Shown: one piece after another, positions 31,928 through 43,713 of the stretch | Numbering within the stretch: position 1 is the stretch's first letter | Layout: each line of letters begins with the position of its first letter | Origin: Hybos culiciformis | Lineage: Eukaryota; Arthropoda; Insecta; Diptera; Hybotidae | Direction: 5' to 3' | Assembly: GCA_964007475.1 (NCBI GenBank) | Contig: CAXFZM010000364.1 | Location: 1-64,000 of the forward strand | Length of the DNA: 64,000 nt | The notes under the pieces: generated by a model | What the model was told of the DNA's origin: nothing | The model's database searches: none | The model's input: the letters and a program-made list of their open reading frames with translations, nothing else | Made by a program: the position numbers and the translations under genes

Positions 31928-33219
31928 AGCCCGGGTGTCAGAATTTAGCAACAGAACAGAATCAGCGACAGAAAAATTTATTCTGCTTCTGAAATTCTGG
32001 TCTGAATCTCATGAGGTTGCTTCCTTTAAAACAGAAACATTATATAAAATTTCGTTATTTTTTACGAAATCTACAATTTTCTCCTCTTCATCCTCACTGA
32101 ATTTAATTTTTTTCCTATTTTCCGACAAAAACAACTCGAAAAAACGTAAATAAACAAAGACAAAAAAAATTAAATTCAATTCAATTGACATTCTGGCAAT
32201 AGAAACAGAAAATAACCTCGTTTGGGGTTATTCAAATTCTGTGGACCGAATGAATTGTTCTGTCGCTAAATTCTGTTGTAAAATTCTGTCGCAGAATAAA
32301 TTCTGTTCAAATGTATGGGATTCTGTTTCTGTTGCTAAATTGTGTTTTAAGCCGGGATGTCGTTAAAACAGAATTTAGCAACAGGAACAGAATCCCATAT
32401 ATTTGAACAGAACTTATTCAGCGACAGAATTTTACAACAGAATTTAGCGACAGAAAAATTCATTCTGTCCACAGAATTTGAATAAACTCAAACGAGGTTA
32501 TTTTCTGTTTCTGTTGCGAGAATGTCAATTGAATTTAATTTTTTCTTTGTCTTTGTTTATTAACGTTTTTTCGAGTTGTTTTTGTTGGAAAATGGGAAAA
32601 AAAATTGGCGATATTGCCGTTTGCTTGAATCATTTAGAATGGGCTGAAACTTGGACGGGGGGTAGAGGCGGTGCCCAAACTCTCAAAACTGACATCAGTT
32701 CTTGAAGCAAAAGTCCCGTTTCGGAGATAGGACCCCCAAAGTTTCATACATTTTTGTATGGAAAATTTTTTTTTGTGCCTGATTTGCCCTATTTTTGGGT
32801 TGGTATAGAGGCGGTCCCTGAAATGTTAAATCTGTGACGGTTGGGTTTTTGCAGGAAGGCCCCATTTCGGAGTTATGGCCCTTCAAAATGTTTCTACGTT
32901 ATTTCATACGTTTTTTAAACAGAACTTTGACGAGAAATTAATTTTTCAAAAAGTTGGGCGGCGGGCGGGTGGTCTGTGGGATTTGCTGCTGGCGCAATTA
33001 ATTCTCGTCAAAGTCTTTTCACAAAATATTTTAAATAGAACTTTGACGAGAAATTAATTTTTCAAAAAGCGGTGGGACGATCGGGCGGTCAGTGGGATTT
33101 GCGGCTGATTCTGTTTCTGTTTTAAAGGCAGCAATCTCATGAGATGAATTTCAATAGCAGAATATTTCTGTCGCTGATTTTGTTCTTTTGCTGAATTCTG
33201 TTTTACCGACACCCGGGCT
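31928..33219. mobile_element. TTAA-flanked palindromic element (Kolobok-like, tentative)
   Basis: The ends AGCCCGGGTGTC and GACACCCGGGCT are perfectly inverted and flanked by TTAA on both sides (31924-31927, 33220-33223). TTAA duplication with AG-type ends fits Kolobok better than piggyBac, whose ends are usually CCC. The interior contains a large palindrome centred on TTAAGCCGGGATGTCGTTAA (about 32354), and the right flank has a further TTAACGACATCCCGGCTTAA. Related termini are therefore nested within each other. Repeats of TCTGTCGCTAAATTCTGT run through it. Two shared direct segments (near 32927 and 33040, AACTTTGACGAGAAATTAAT) lie on the right side. Confidence 0.6.
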
Positions 33220-33254
33220 TTAACGACATCCCGGCTTAAATTTTTAATTTTTTT

Positions 33255-33350
33255 TAATTTATTATTAATAATATTGAAAGAAAAATAATAATATTGAAAG
33301 AAAAATAATAATATTGAAAGAAAAATAATAATATTGAAAGAAAAAATTAA
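33255..33350 (+). repeat. 18-bp minisatellite
   Basis: Four to five direct copies of AATAATATTGAAAGAAAA, inside the right part of the hAT-like element. Confidence 0.85.
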
Positions 33351-34122
33351 TAATTAATGACTTCCTTGATGAAAATGAAAATACTTGGCCGGATTGGGTA
33401 ATTGGAAATATGGCCGCGGGTAACTATGTTACCCGCGGGTAGGGGGTTGCGTACCACTGATTTAGATGCAACTGCGTAAATAATGAAAAAATTTAGAAGC
33501 ATCAGCGTATATAATGAAAAAATTTAGATGCATCAGCGTAAATAATGAAATCATTTAGATGTTTCGTATTGAATATTACGTAATACCTGAACAAACATAA
33601 TATCTCTCACAATATTTCAATACAGCCAAATACAAAAAAAAAAAAAAAGAGAAAAAATCAGAACTACGTAATTCATACACAAAAATAATACCACTAAAAA
33701 AAAGAGAAATTAAAGGATAATTAACGTGGAAAAATTCCCTTGGCTTCTTTTATCTGTAATATAAAGAGAAATTAAAGGATAATTAACGTGGAAAAATTTT
33801 CTTGGCTTCTTTTATCTGTAAAAGAAAGAGAAATTAAAGGATAATTAACGTGGAAAAATTCCCTTGGCTTCTTTTATCTGTAAAAGAAAGGGAAATTAAA
33901 ATAAAATTTAAATAAAGAAGAAGATAAAAGAAGAAAAATAAACAAAGTAAAGGGAACATAATTTATTTTTTTCAAGCAATATTTCTTACCACTTCTACTT
34001 CTTCTTCAATAACTTCCTATTTGAATATAAAAATAATACCCAAACGTATTTTTTTCTCTTTTGTATTTTCTTCTTTATATTTTCTTCTCAAAAGAGAAGG
34101 GAATTTTTATGTTTTATTTTAT

Positions 34123-36053
34123 GTGGGTGAAGTTAGCCATAAATTGCCAGCCATAAAAGTTGCGCAAACGAAATTTTTTTTTTATTTTAATTTTCGTATG
34201 GCAGTGTGCGAAGTTAGCCATAAATTGCCAGCCATAAAAGTTGCGCAAACGAAATTTTTTTTTAAATTTTAATTTTTGTATGGCAGCTATCACATCCAGT
34301 AGAGAACCATTGATGCCACTTTGGGCTAAGTTGGAGTAAAGCCCACCCAACATTCCCCCATCGGAGGATTTTCGATATCACCCGCGAGGCATATTCAAAA
34401 TCCTCTTTTAAAAAAAAAATTAAAAAATTTTGTATGGCAGCTATCACATCCAGTAGAGAACCATTGATGCCACTTTGGTCTAAGTTGGACTACAGCCCAC
34501 CCAACATTCCCCCATCGGAGGATTTTCGATATCACCCGCGAGGCATATTCAAAATCCTCTTTTAAAAAAAAAAATAAAAAATTTTGTATGGCAGCTATCA
34601 CATCTAGTAGAGAACCATTGATGCCACTTTGGGCTAAGTTGGAGTAAAGCCCACCCAACATTCCCCCATCGGAGGATTTTCGATATCACCCGCGAGGCAT
34701 ATTCAAAATACTCTTTTAAAAAAAAAATTAAAAAATTTTGTATGGCAGCTATCACATCCAGTAGAGAACCATTGATGGCCACTTTGGTCTAAGTTGGACT
34801 AAAGCCCACCCAACATTTCCCCATCGTAGGATTTTCGATATCACCCTCGAGGCATATTCAAAATCCTCTTTAAAAAAAAAAACACACGAAGCAGTCATAG
34901 AACTGCCGACAGAAGTTAATACTTAAAAGATTTAAACTATGAAATAACAGTGGCTACAAATGTCGGGCTTCTCAGTTCAAAATGTAAATTATCCAGTAGA
35001 GAGGATTTTGAATATGCCTCGAGGGTGATATCGAAAATCCTCCGATGGGGGAATGTTGGGTGGGCTTTAGTCCAACTTAGACCAAAGTGGCATTAATGGT
35101 TCTCTACTGGATGTGATAGCTGCCATACAAAATTTTTTAATTTTTTTTTTAAAAGAGGATTTTGAATATGCCTCGCGAGTGATATCGAAAATCCTCCGAT
35201 GGGGGAATGTTGGGTGGGCTGTAGTCCAACTTAGACCAAAGTGGCATCAATGGTTCTCTACTGGATGTGATAGCTGCCATACAAAATTTTTTAATTTTTT
35301 TTTTAAAAGAGGATTTTGAATATGCCTCGCGGGTGATATCGAAAATCCTCCGATGGGGGAATGTTGGGTGGGCTTTACTCCAACTTAGCCCAAAGTGGCA
35401 TCAATGCTTCTCTACTGGATGTGATAGCTGCCATACAAAATTTTTTAATTTTTTTTTTAAAAGAGGATTTTGAATATGCCTTGCCGGTGATATCGAAAAT
35501 CCTCCGATGGGGGAATGTTGGGTGGGCTTTATTCCAACTTAGCCCAAAGTGGCATCAATGGATCTCTACTGGATGTGATAGCTGCCATACAAAATTTTTT
35601 AATTTTTTTTTTAAAAGAGGATTTTGAATATGCCTCGCGGGTGATATCGAAAATTCTCCGATGGGGGAATGTTGGGTGGGCTTTACTCCAACTTAGCCCA
35701 AAGTGGCATCAATGGTTCTCTACTGGATGTGATAGCTGCCATACAAAATTTTTTAATTTTTTTTTTAAAAGAGGATTTTGAATATGCCTCGCGGGTGATA
35801 TCGAAAATCCTCCGATGGGGGAATGTTGGGTGGGCTTTACTCCAACTTAGCCCAAAGTGGCATCAATGGTTCTCTACTGGATGTGATAGCTGCCATACAA
35901 AAATTAAAATTTTAAAAAAAATTTCGTTTGCGCAACTTTTATGGCTGGCAATTTATGGCTAACTTCGCACACTGCCATACGAAAATTAAAATAAAAAAAA
36001 AATTTCGTTTGCGCAACTTTTATGGCTGGCAATTTATGGCTAACTTCACCCAC
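34123..36053. mobile_element. Foldback-type element with arms of 154-bp tandem repeats
   Basis: The left arm (34123-34880) carries about four copies of a 154-bp unit, and the right arm (35001-36053) about six copies in inverted orientation. A ~120-bp unique spacer lies between (34881-35000). The unit contains GATATCGAAAATCCTCCGAT and GATGTGATAGCTGCCATAC. Each arm ends with two copies of a shorter unit (TTGCGCAACTTTTATGGCTG). The outer ends are GTGGGTGAAG and CTTCACCCAC. Long inverted arms made of internal tandem repeats are the hallmark of FB-type elements. The repeated short ORFs are repeat artefacts. Confidence 0.8.
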
Positions 36054-36310
36054 ATTTTTATTTTGTATTGTTCTTTATTTTTTATTATAAATTATCTCTA
36101 TATTCTCTCTTTGCTCCTAACTCTCCCCTACGCCTTAAAGCAGTATATAAGATATGTTAACAACTCGTTGTCTATACACACAAACACATAGACACTTGTC
36201 AATGCATTATTATATATATATTTATATATTTTGACTCGTGTCTATGAGTTTGTGTGTATAGACACCTCGTAATTAATAACAAATTTAGTTAAGATATATT
36301 ATAATCTACT

Positions 36311-37667
36311 ATTAGGTAATTTTTTTTTTTAATTATTATTCTTGCTGTTTAGAGCCCCCAGGTATTTTGGTTAACGAAACATTATTGTTATTTTTTTTGT
36401 CCCAATTTTATTATAATTTAAATATCAAATTAATGTAAAAGTTGTTTTATTTTTTGATTTAATTTTACGGTTAGCATCAGTTTGTTTATTTTTTATTAAC
36501 AAAAATTTTTTTATTCAAAAAAAAAAATCGCAAATTTTGAAAAAAAAAAAAATAAAAAGGTGTTCCAGTCTTTTTAAACTGAAAGTAAAAAATCAATTTC
36601 ATTATTAGTCAAATTCGACATTGATATGTGAATTTTTAAGGGTATCGTAAATATATTGTATTATTAAAGAAATATGTGTAAACTCTTTGAAATATTAATA
36701 AAAGTATTTTTTAAGATAAAGAAATTGATTTTTTTAATTAACATTTCTAGCGTGGATCAAAAACAAATATGTTGTGTTCCAGAGAACTGCGTAATACTAT
36801 TCATAAACAAAAACAAATCACTCGCAATATTTCAATACAGAATAATACCAATTACAGAAAAAAAAATGAGCTATTCATATTCTACTTGCACATAAGAAAC
36901 ATTTATATTACATTGACTTGCAAAACAACAATATCTACTCAATACCACTTGATGTTGATTTGTTTTTGTTATGAATGCTATGAATGCAGCAAGTGCCTAA
37001 TATAAAAACAATACGTATGAATGAAAAAAATATCATCTAATTAAGTATAGGTACATTTTTAACAGTTTTTTTAGGAAATTTTTAGGAAATTTTTACGAAA
37101 TATTTAATTTTTTTTTAGGAAATTAAATTTCCTTAGAAGATTACCCAATGCATTCAATATACGCAATACATATTTCACTATTCACTATACTTGCGAATAG
37201 AAATTTGACTTGATACAAAAAACTCAATACAATTCTAATGTATTGAAAAAATATTATGAATCATATATTCACACTTGTTTTTATTTTGAGTTGAACTATT
37301 CATATATTGAATAAATCAAGTGTATTCAAGAGTGATTTGTAATACAAGTGTACTCATGCATTTCTCTGTTGTGTTCTTCTTACCTACCTACCTGTAAATT
37401 TTTATAGATTTTTATGCAAAATATCTATTTAAAAATATTGAAATTAAAAGTCATTTCAAATATATAGAAAGTATTATAGACCTGTCGGGTGTCCTATGAC
37501 AGCTCTTGTATTTTTTATTAAAAATGATTAAAGTATTATTTTTTTGTTCAAATGAGTTGAAAGCACTGCTTTAAATATTCGGCTTGTATTTCAGAAGCAA
37601 AAAATTATGAAACAAAATGGTAATGCGATAATTAATTTTTTTTTATTTTCACCTGTTCTTGCTTCAG
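36311..37667 (+). other. AT-rich unique-looking stretch (also 40454-41811)
   Basis: No convincing gene. Near 36784-36850 a segment (GAACTGCGTAATACTATTC and CTCGCAATATTTCAATACAG) resembles the interior of the Helentron-like family, so at least part is repeat-derived. ORFs at 36674 and 36769 are short and AT-biased. Confidence 0.45.
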
Positions 37668-38866
37668 GGCGGATGTGAGGGCGGAATTAAGGGTGAAAGT
37701 AAGGGCGGAAGTGAGGGCGGAAGTGAGATCGGAAGGCAGAGCTTAAGTGAGGACGGAAGAAGTGAGGGCAGAAGTGAGGGCGAAGTGAGGGCGGAAGTGA
37801 GGGCGGAAGTGAGGGCGGAAGTGAGGGCGGAAGTGAGGGCGAAAGTTGGGGCGAAAGTGAGGGCGGAAGTGAGAGCGGATGTGAGGGTAGCAACGAGGGC
37901 AGAAATGAGGGCGAAGTTAGGGCGGAAGTGAGGGTAGAAATTAGGGCGGAAGCGAGGGCAGAAATTAGGGAGGAAGTGAGGGCGGAATTGAGGGGAGGAA
38001 GGAGAGCGGAAGTGAGGGAGGAAGGAGGGCGGAAGTGAGGGTGGAAGTGAAGGCGGAAGTGAGGGCGAAAGTGAGGGCGGAAGTGCGGGCGGCAGTTAGG
38101 GCAGAAGTGAGGGTGAAACTGAGGGCAGCAGTGCGGGCGGAAGTGAGGGCAGAAGTGAAGGCGAAAGTGAGGGTGGAAGTAAGAGCAGAACTGAGGGCGG
38201 AAGTGAGGGCGGAAGTGAAGGCGGAAGTGAGTGCGAAGTGAGGGTGGAAGTGAGGACGGAAGTGAGGGTGAAAGTGAATGCGAAAGTGAGGGCGGAAGTG
38301 AGGGAGATGTGAGGGCGGAAGTGAGGGAGATGTGAGGACGGAAGTGAGGGCGGAAGTGAGGGAAGAAGTGAGGGCGGAAGCGCGGGCGAAAGTGGGGGCA
38401 GAAGTGAGGGCGAAGTGAGCGTGAAAGTGACGGTGGAAGTAAGAGCAGAACTGTGGGCGCAAGTGAGGGCGGAAGTCAGGGCGGAAGTGCGGGCGGAAGT
38501 GCGGGCGGAAGTGAGGGCGGAAGTGAGTGCGAAGTGGAGGCGGAAGTGAGGGTGAAAGAGAATGCGAAAGTGAGGGCGGAAGTAAGGTCGGAAGTAAGTA
38601 AGTGAGGGTGGAAGTGATGGCGAAGTGATGGCGAAGTGATGGCGAAGTGAGGGCGGAAGTGAGGGTGGAAGTGAGGCTGGAAGTAAGAGCAGAACTGAGG
38701 GCGGAATTGAGGGCGGAAGTGAGTGCGAAGTGAGGACCGAAGTGAGGTCGAAAGTGAGGGCGAAACTGAGGACGAAAGTGAGGGCGAAAGTGAGGGCGAA
38801 AGTGAGGGCGAAAGTGAGGGCGAAAGTAAGGGCGAAAGTGAGAGCGAAATTGAGGGCGAAATGAAA
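37668..38866 (+). repeat. 12-bp purine-rich satellite (GTGAGGGCGGAA)n
   Basis: About one hundred imperfect copies of GTGAGGGCGGAA, with variants such as GTGAGGGCGAAA. It is strikingly GC- and purine-rich on the plus strand against AT-rich surroundings. Because the period is divisible by three, open frames such as VRAE repeats or LTSA repeats appear on both strands without being genes. It is flanked by direct copies of CCTGTCGGGTGTCC(T/G)ATGACA at 37483 and 38927. Duplicated at 41812-43713. Confidence 0.9.
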
Positions 38867-39160
38867 TCTTAATTTGAATTGATTGAAAATGAAAATTACT
38901 TATATATACGCAAAAGAAATACGTTCCTGTCGGGTGTCCGATGACAGCTCTTTTATTTTTATTTTTTTATACTTATGTAAGTATAGCTGGAATTCCTTCA
39001 TTCAGACCTCGACCATTATATTCTTGATTTGTTTTTTTGTCTTCGTCGACGGATTGCAGATTCCGGCTTCTAGCTAGCTATAGTAGGGGCGCTGCCTTTA
39101 CAAAATCCTTAATTTGAAATTCCTAAACGGATAATCTTTAAGAACCAAAATCATTATATG
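38867..39160 (+). other. Flank of satellite (also 43714-44006)
   Basis: Mixed sequence with the second CCTGTCGGGTGTCC repeat, ACTTATGTAAGTATAGC and AGCTAGCTATAG. A 64-aa ORF (38883-39077) is conserved in both duplicates but has no recognisable features; I do not call it a gene. Confidence 0.4.
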
Positions 39161-41811
39161 CTCGAGGGTGATATCGAAAATCCTCCGATGGGGGAATGTT
39201 GGGTGGGCTTTAGTCCAACTTAGACCAAAGTGGCATCAATGGTTCTCTACTAGATGTGATAGCTGCCATACAAAATTTTTTAATTTTTTTTTTAAAAGAG
39301 GATTTTGAATATGCCTCGCGGGTGATATCGAAAATCCTCCGATGGGGGAATGTTGGGTGGGCTGTAGTCCAACTTAGACCAAAGTGGCATCAATGGTTCT
39401 CTACTGGATGTGATAGCTGCCATACAAAATTTTTTAATTTTTTTTTTTAAAGAGGATTTTGAATATGCCTCGCGGGTGATATCGAAAATCCTCCGATGGG
39501 GGAATGTTGGGTGGGCTTTACTCCAACTTAGCCCAAAGTGGCATCAATGCTTCTCTACTGGATGTGATAGCTGCCATACAAAATTTTTTAATTTTTTTTT
39601 TAAAAGAGGATTTTGAATATGCCTTGCCGGTGATATCGAAAATCCTCCGATGGGGGAATATTGGGTGGGCTTTATTCCAACTTAGCCCAAAGTGGCATCA
39701 ATGGAGCTCTACTGGATGTGATAGCTGCCATACAAAATTTTTTAATTTTTTTTTTAAAAGAGGATTTTGAATATGCCTCGCGGGTGATATCGAAAATTCT
39801 CCGATGGGGGAATGTTGGGTGGGCTTTACTCCAACTTAGCCCAAAGTGGCATCAATGGTTCTCTACTGGATGTGATAGCTGCCATACAAAATTTTTTAAT
39901 TTTTTTTTTAAAAGAGGATTTTGAATATGCCTCGCGGGTGATATCGAAAATCCTCCGATGGGGGAATGTTGGGTGGGCTTTACTCCAACTTAGCCCAAAG
40001 TGGCATCAATGGTTCTCTACTTGATGTGATAGCTGCCATACAAAAATTAAAATTTTAAAAAAAATTTCGTTTGCGCAACTTTTATGGCTGGCAATTTATG
40101 GCTAACTTCGCACACTGCCATACGAAAATTAAAATAAAAAAAAAATTTCGTTTGCGCAACTTTTATGGCTGGCAATTTATGGCTAACTTCACCCACATTT
40201 TTATTTTGTATTGTTCTTTATTTTTTATTATAAATTATCTCTATATTCTCTCTTTGCTCCTAACTCTCCCCTACGCCTTAAAGCAGTATATAAGATATGT
40301 TAACAACTCGTTGTCTATACACACAAACACATAGACACTTGTCAATGCATTATTATATATATATTTATATATTTTGACTCGTGTCTATGAGTTTGTGTGT
40401 ATAGACACCTCGTAATTAATAACAAATTTAGTTAAGATATATTATAATCTACTATTAGGTAATTTTTTTTTTTAATTATTATTCTTGCTGTTTAGAGCCC
40501 CCAGGTATTTTCGTTAACGAAACATTATTGTTATTTTTTTTGTCCCAATTTTATTATAATTTAAATATCAAATTAATGTAAAAGTTGTTTTATTTTTTGA
40601 TTTAATTTTACGGTTAGCATCAGTTTGTTTATTTTTTATTAACAAAAATATTTTTATTCAAAAAAAAAAATCGCAAATTTTGAAAAAAAAAAAAATAAAA
40701 AGGTGTTCCAGTCTTTTTAAACTGAAAGTAAAAAATCAATTTCATTATTAGTCAAATTCGACATTGATATGTGAATTTTTAAGGCTATCGTAAATATATT
40801 GTATTATTAAAGAAATATGTGTAAACTCTTTGAAATATTAATAAAAGTATTTTTTAAGATAAAGAAATTGATTTTTTTTAATTAACATTTCTAGCGTGGA
40901 TCAAAAACAAATATGTTGTGTTCCAGAGAACTGCGTAATACTATTCATAAACAAAAACAAATCACTCGCAATATTTCAATACAGAATAATACCAATTACA
41001 GAAAAAAAAATGAGCTATTCATATTCTACTTGCACATAAGAAACATTTATATTACATTGACTTGCAAAACAACAATATCTACTCAATACCACTTGATGTT
41101 GATTTGTTTTTGTTATGAATGCTATGAATGCAGCAAGTGCCTAATATAAAAACAATACGTATGAATGAAAAAAATATCATCTAATTAAGTATAGGTACAT
41201 TTTTAACAGTTTTTTTAGGAAATTTTTAGGAAATTTTTACGAAATATTTAATTTTTTTTTAGGAAATTAAATTTCCTTAGAAGATTACCCAATGCATTCA
41301 ATATACGCAATACATATTTCACTATTCACTATACTTGCGAATAGAAATTTGACTTGATACAAAAAACTCAATACAATTCTAATGTATTGAAAAAATATTA
41401 TGAATCATATATTCACACTTGTTTTTATTTTGAGTTGAACTATTCATATATTGAATAAATCAAGTGTATTCAAGAGTGATTTGTAATACAAGTGTACTCA
41501 TGCATTTCTCTGTTGTGTTCTTCTTACCTACCTACCTGTAAATTTTTATAGATTTTTATGCAAAATATCTATTTAAAAATATTGAAATTAAAAGTCATTT
41601 CAAATATATAGAAAGTATTATAGACCTGTCGGGTGTCCTATGACAGCTCTTGTATTTTTTATTAAAAATGATTAAAGTATTATTTTTTTGTTCAAATGAG
41701 TTGAAAGCACTGCTTTAAATATTCGGCTTGTATTTCAGAAGCAAAAAATTATGAAACAAAATGGTAATGCGATAATTAATTTTTTTTTATTTTCACCTGT
41801 TCTTGCTTCAG

Positions 41812-43713
41812 GGCGGATGTGAGGGCGGAATTAAGGGTGAAAGTAAGGGCGGAAGTGAGGGCGGAAGTGAGATCGGAAGGCAGAGCTTAAGTGAGGACGG
41901 AAGAAGTGAGGGCAGAAGTGAGGGCGAAGTGAGGGCGGAAGTGAGGGCGGAAGTGAGGGCGGAAGTGAGGGCGGAAGTGAGGGCGAAAGTTGGGGCGAAA
42001 GTGAGGGCGGAAGTGAGAGCGGATGTGAGGGTAGCAACGAGGGCAGAAATGAGGGCGAAGTTAGGGCGGAAGTGAGGGTAGAAATTAGGGCGGAAGCGAG
42101 GGCAGAAATTAGGGAGGAAGTGAGGGCGGAATTGAGGGGAGGAAGGAGAGCGGAAGTGAGGGAGGAAGGAGGGCGGAAGTGAGGGTGGAAGTGAAGGCGG
42201 AAGTGAGGGCGAAAGTGAGGGCGGAAGTGCGGGCGGCAGTTAGGGCAGAAGTGAGGGTGAAACTGAGGGCAGCAGTGCGGGCGGAAGTGAGGGCAGAAGT
42301 GAAGGCGAAAGTGAGGGTGGAAGTAAGAGCAGAACTGAGGGCGGAAGTGAGGGCGGAAGTGAAGGCGGAAGTGAGTGCGAAGTGAGGGTGGAAGTGAGGA
42401 CGGAAGTGAGGGTGAAAGTGAATGCGAAAGTGAGGATTTTGAATATGCCTCGCGGGTGATATCGAAAATCCTCCGATGGGGGAATGTTGGGTGGGCTGTA
42501 GTCCAACTTAGACCAAAGTGGCATCAATGGTTCTCTACTGGATGTGATAGCTGCCATACAAAATTTTTTAATTTTTTTTTTTAAAGAGGATTTTGAATAT
42601 GCCTCGCGGGTGATATCGAAAATCCTCCGATGGGGGAATGTTGGGTGGGCTTTACTCCAACTTAGCCCAAAGTGGCATCAATGCTTCTCTACTGGATGTG
42701 ATAGCTGCCATACAAAATTTTTTAATTTTTTTTTTAAAAGAGGATTTTGAATATGCCTTGCCGGTGATATCGAAAATCCTCCGATGGGGGAATGTTGGGT
42801 GGGCTTTATTCCAACTTAGCCCAAAGTGGCATCAATGGATCTCTACTGGATGTGATAGCTGCCATACAAAATTTTTTAATTTTTTTTTTAAAAGAGGATT
42901 TTGAATATGCCTCGCGGGTGATATCGAAAATTCTCCGATGGGGGAATGTTGGGTGGGCTTTACTCCAACTTAGCCCAAAGTGGCATCAATGGTTCTCTAC
43001 TGGATATGATAGCTGCCATACAAAATTTTTTAATTTTTTTTTTAAAAGAGGATTTTGAATATGCCTCGCGGGTGATATCGAAAATCCTCCGATGGGGAAG
43101 TGAGGACGGAAGTGAGGGTGAAAGTGAATGCGAAAGTGAGGGCGGAAGTGAGGGAGATGTGAGGGCGGAAGTGAGGGAGATGTGAGGACGGAAGTGAGGG
43201 CGGAAGTGAGGGAAGAAGTGAGGGCGGAAGCGCGGGCGAAAGTGGGGGCAGAAGTGAGGGCGAAGTGAGCGTGAAAGTGACGGTGGAAGTAAGAGCAGAA
43301 CTGTGGGCGCAAGTGAGGGCGGAAGTCAGGGCGGAAGTGCGGGCGGAAGTGCGGGCGGAAGTGAGGGCGGAAGTGAGTGCGAAGTGAGGGCGGAAGTGAG
43401 GGTGAAAGAGAATGCGAAAGTGAGGGCGGAAGTAAGGTCGGAAGTAAGTAAGTGAGGGTGGAAGTGATGGCGAAGTGATGGCGAAGTGATGGCGAAGTGA
43501 TGGCGAAGTGAGGGCGGAAGTGAGGGTGGAAGTGAGGCTGGAAGTAAGAGCAGAACTGAGGGCGGAATTGAGGGCGGAAGTGAGTGCGAAGTGAGGACCG
43601 AAGTGAGGTCGAAAGTGAGGGCGAAACTGAGGGCGAAAGTGAGGGCGAAAGTGAGGGCGAAAGTGAGGGCGAAAGTAAGGGCGAAAGTGAGAGCGAAATT
43701 GAGGGCGAAATGA
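41812..43713 (+). repeat. 12-bp satellite, second copy, split by 154-bp array
   Basis: Same as 37668-38866, but interrupted at about 42435-43097 by more than four 154-bp foldback units. A ~44-bp satellite segment (GAAGTGAGGACGGAAGTGAG...) that is single in unit A occurs on both sides of the inserted block. Confidence 0.9.
42435..43097 (+). repeat. Block of 154-bp foldback units inserted in satellite
   Basis: It begins at ATTTTGAATATGCCTCGCGG directly after GTGAGG and ends at CTCCGATGGGG before AAGTGAGG. It contains no foldback end sequences. It is therefore a fragment, moved by recombination or conversion rather than by transposition of a whole element, unless it is an assembly error. Confidence 0.8.

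Larger units (their letters stand above)
31831..33459. mobile_element. Nonautonomous hAT-like element, TSD ATTTAGAT
   Basis: It begins CAGTAATAGCCAACC and ends with the complement of CAGTGGTACGCAACCCCC. It is flanked by perfect 8-bp direct repeats ATTTAGAT at 31823-31830 and 33460-33467. An 8-bp duplication with CAGTG-type ends is diagnostic of hAT. There is no transposase inside. Most of the interior is a second element (31928-33219). Confidence 0.85.
31735..36310 (+). mobile_element. Second Helentron-like repeat copy, with nested insertions
   Basis: It starts with TTTTAATGCGTAGGGGATCG and contains TATATGCGTCAATACACATGC, both similar to the start of the copy in the polymerase. It resumes after a hAT insertion at 33468 and has ~62-bp tandem units at about 33690-33900 (core CTTCTTTTATCTGTAAAAGAAAG). 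It then resumes after the foldback insertion at 36054 and ends with a hairpin (arms ACACAAACACATAGACAC... around 36178-36265) and TATAATCTACTATTA. The order matches 10146-10876. No coding capacity seen. Confidence 0.6.
35018..39160 (+). repeat. Segmental duplication, unit A (4143 bp)
   Basis: It starts at CTCGAGGGTGATATCG within the foldback arm and runs through the Helentron-like end, AT-rich DNA and the 12-bp satellite to AACCAAAATCATTAT. It is repeated directly as unit B from 39161 with only rare mismatches (for example G/C at 36370 versus 40512). Confidence 0.9.

Noticed and set aside
31928..33219. piggyBac assignment from TTAA flanks
   Set aside because: Ends are AGCCC rather than CCC and no transposase is present; Kolobok-like fits slightly better, but the class remains open.
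34021..36191. Family of similar ~68-97 aa ORFs (MIAAIQNF..., MLGGLYSNLAQ...) in many copies
   Set aside because: They are frames of the 154-bp foldback unit, repeat in register with it on either strand according to arm orientation, and have no start context or domain.
37659..38462. Repetitive proteins (VRAE, LTSA, PPSLPP, RPHF repeats) on both strands
   Set aside because: They are by-products of a 12-bp satellite whose period is divisible by three, so several frames stay open.
38883..39077. 64-aa ORF conserved in both segmental duplicates
   Set aside because: Conservation is explained by the recent duplication; there is no recognisable domain or independent support.
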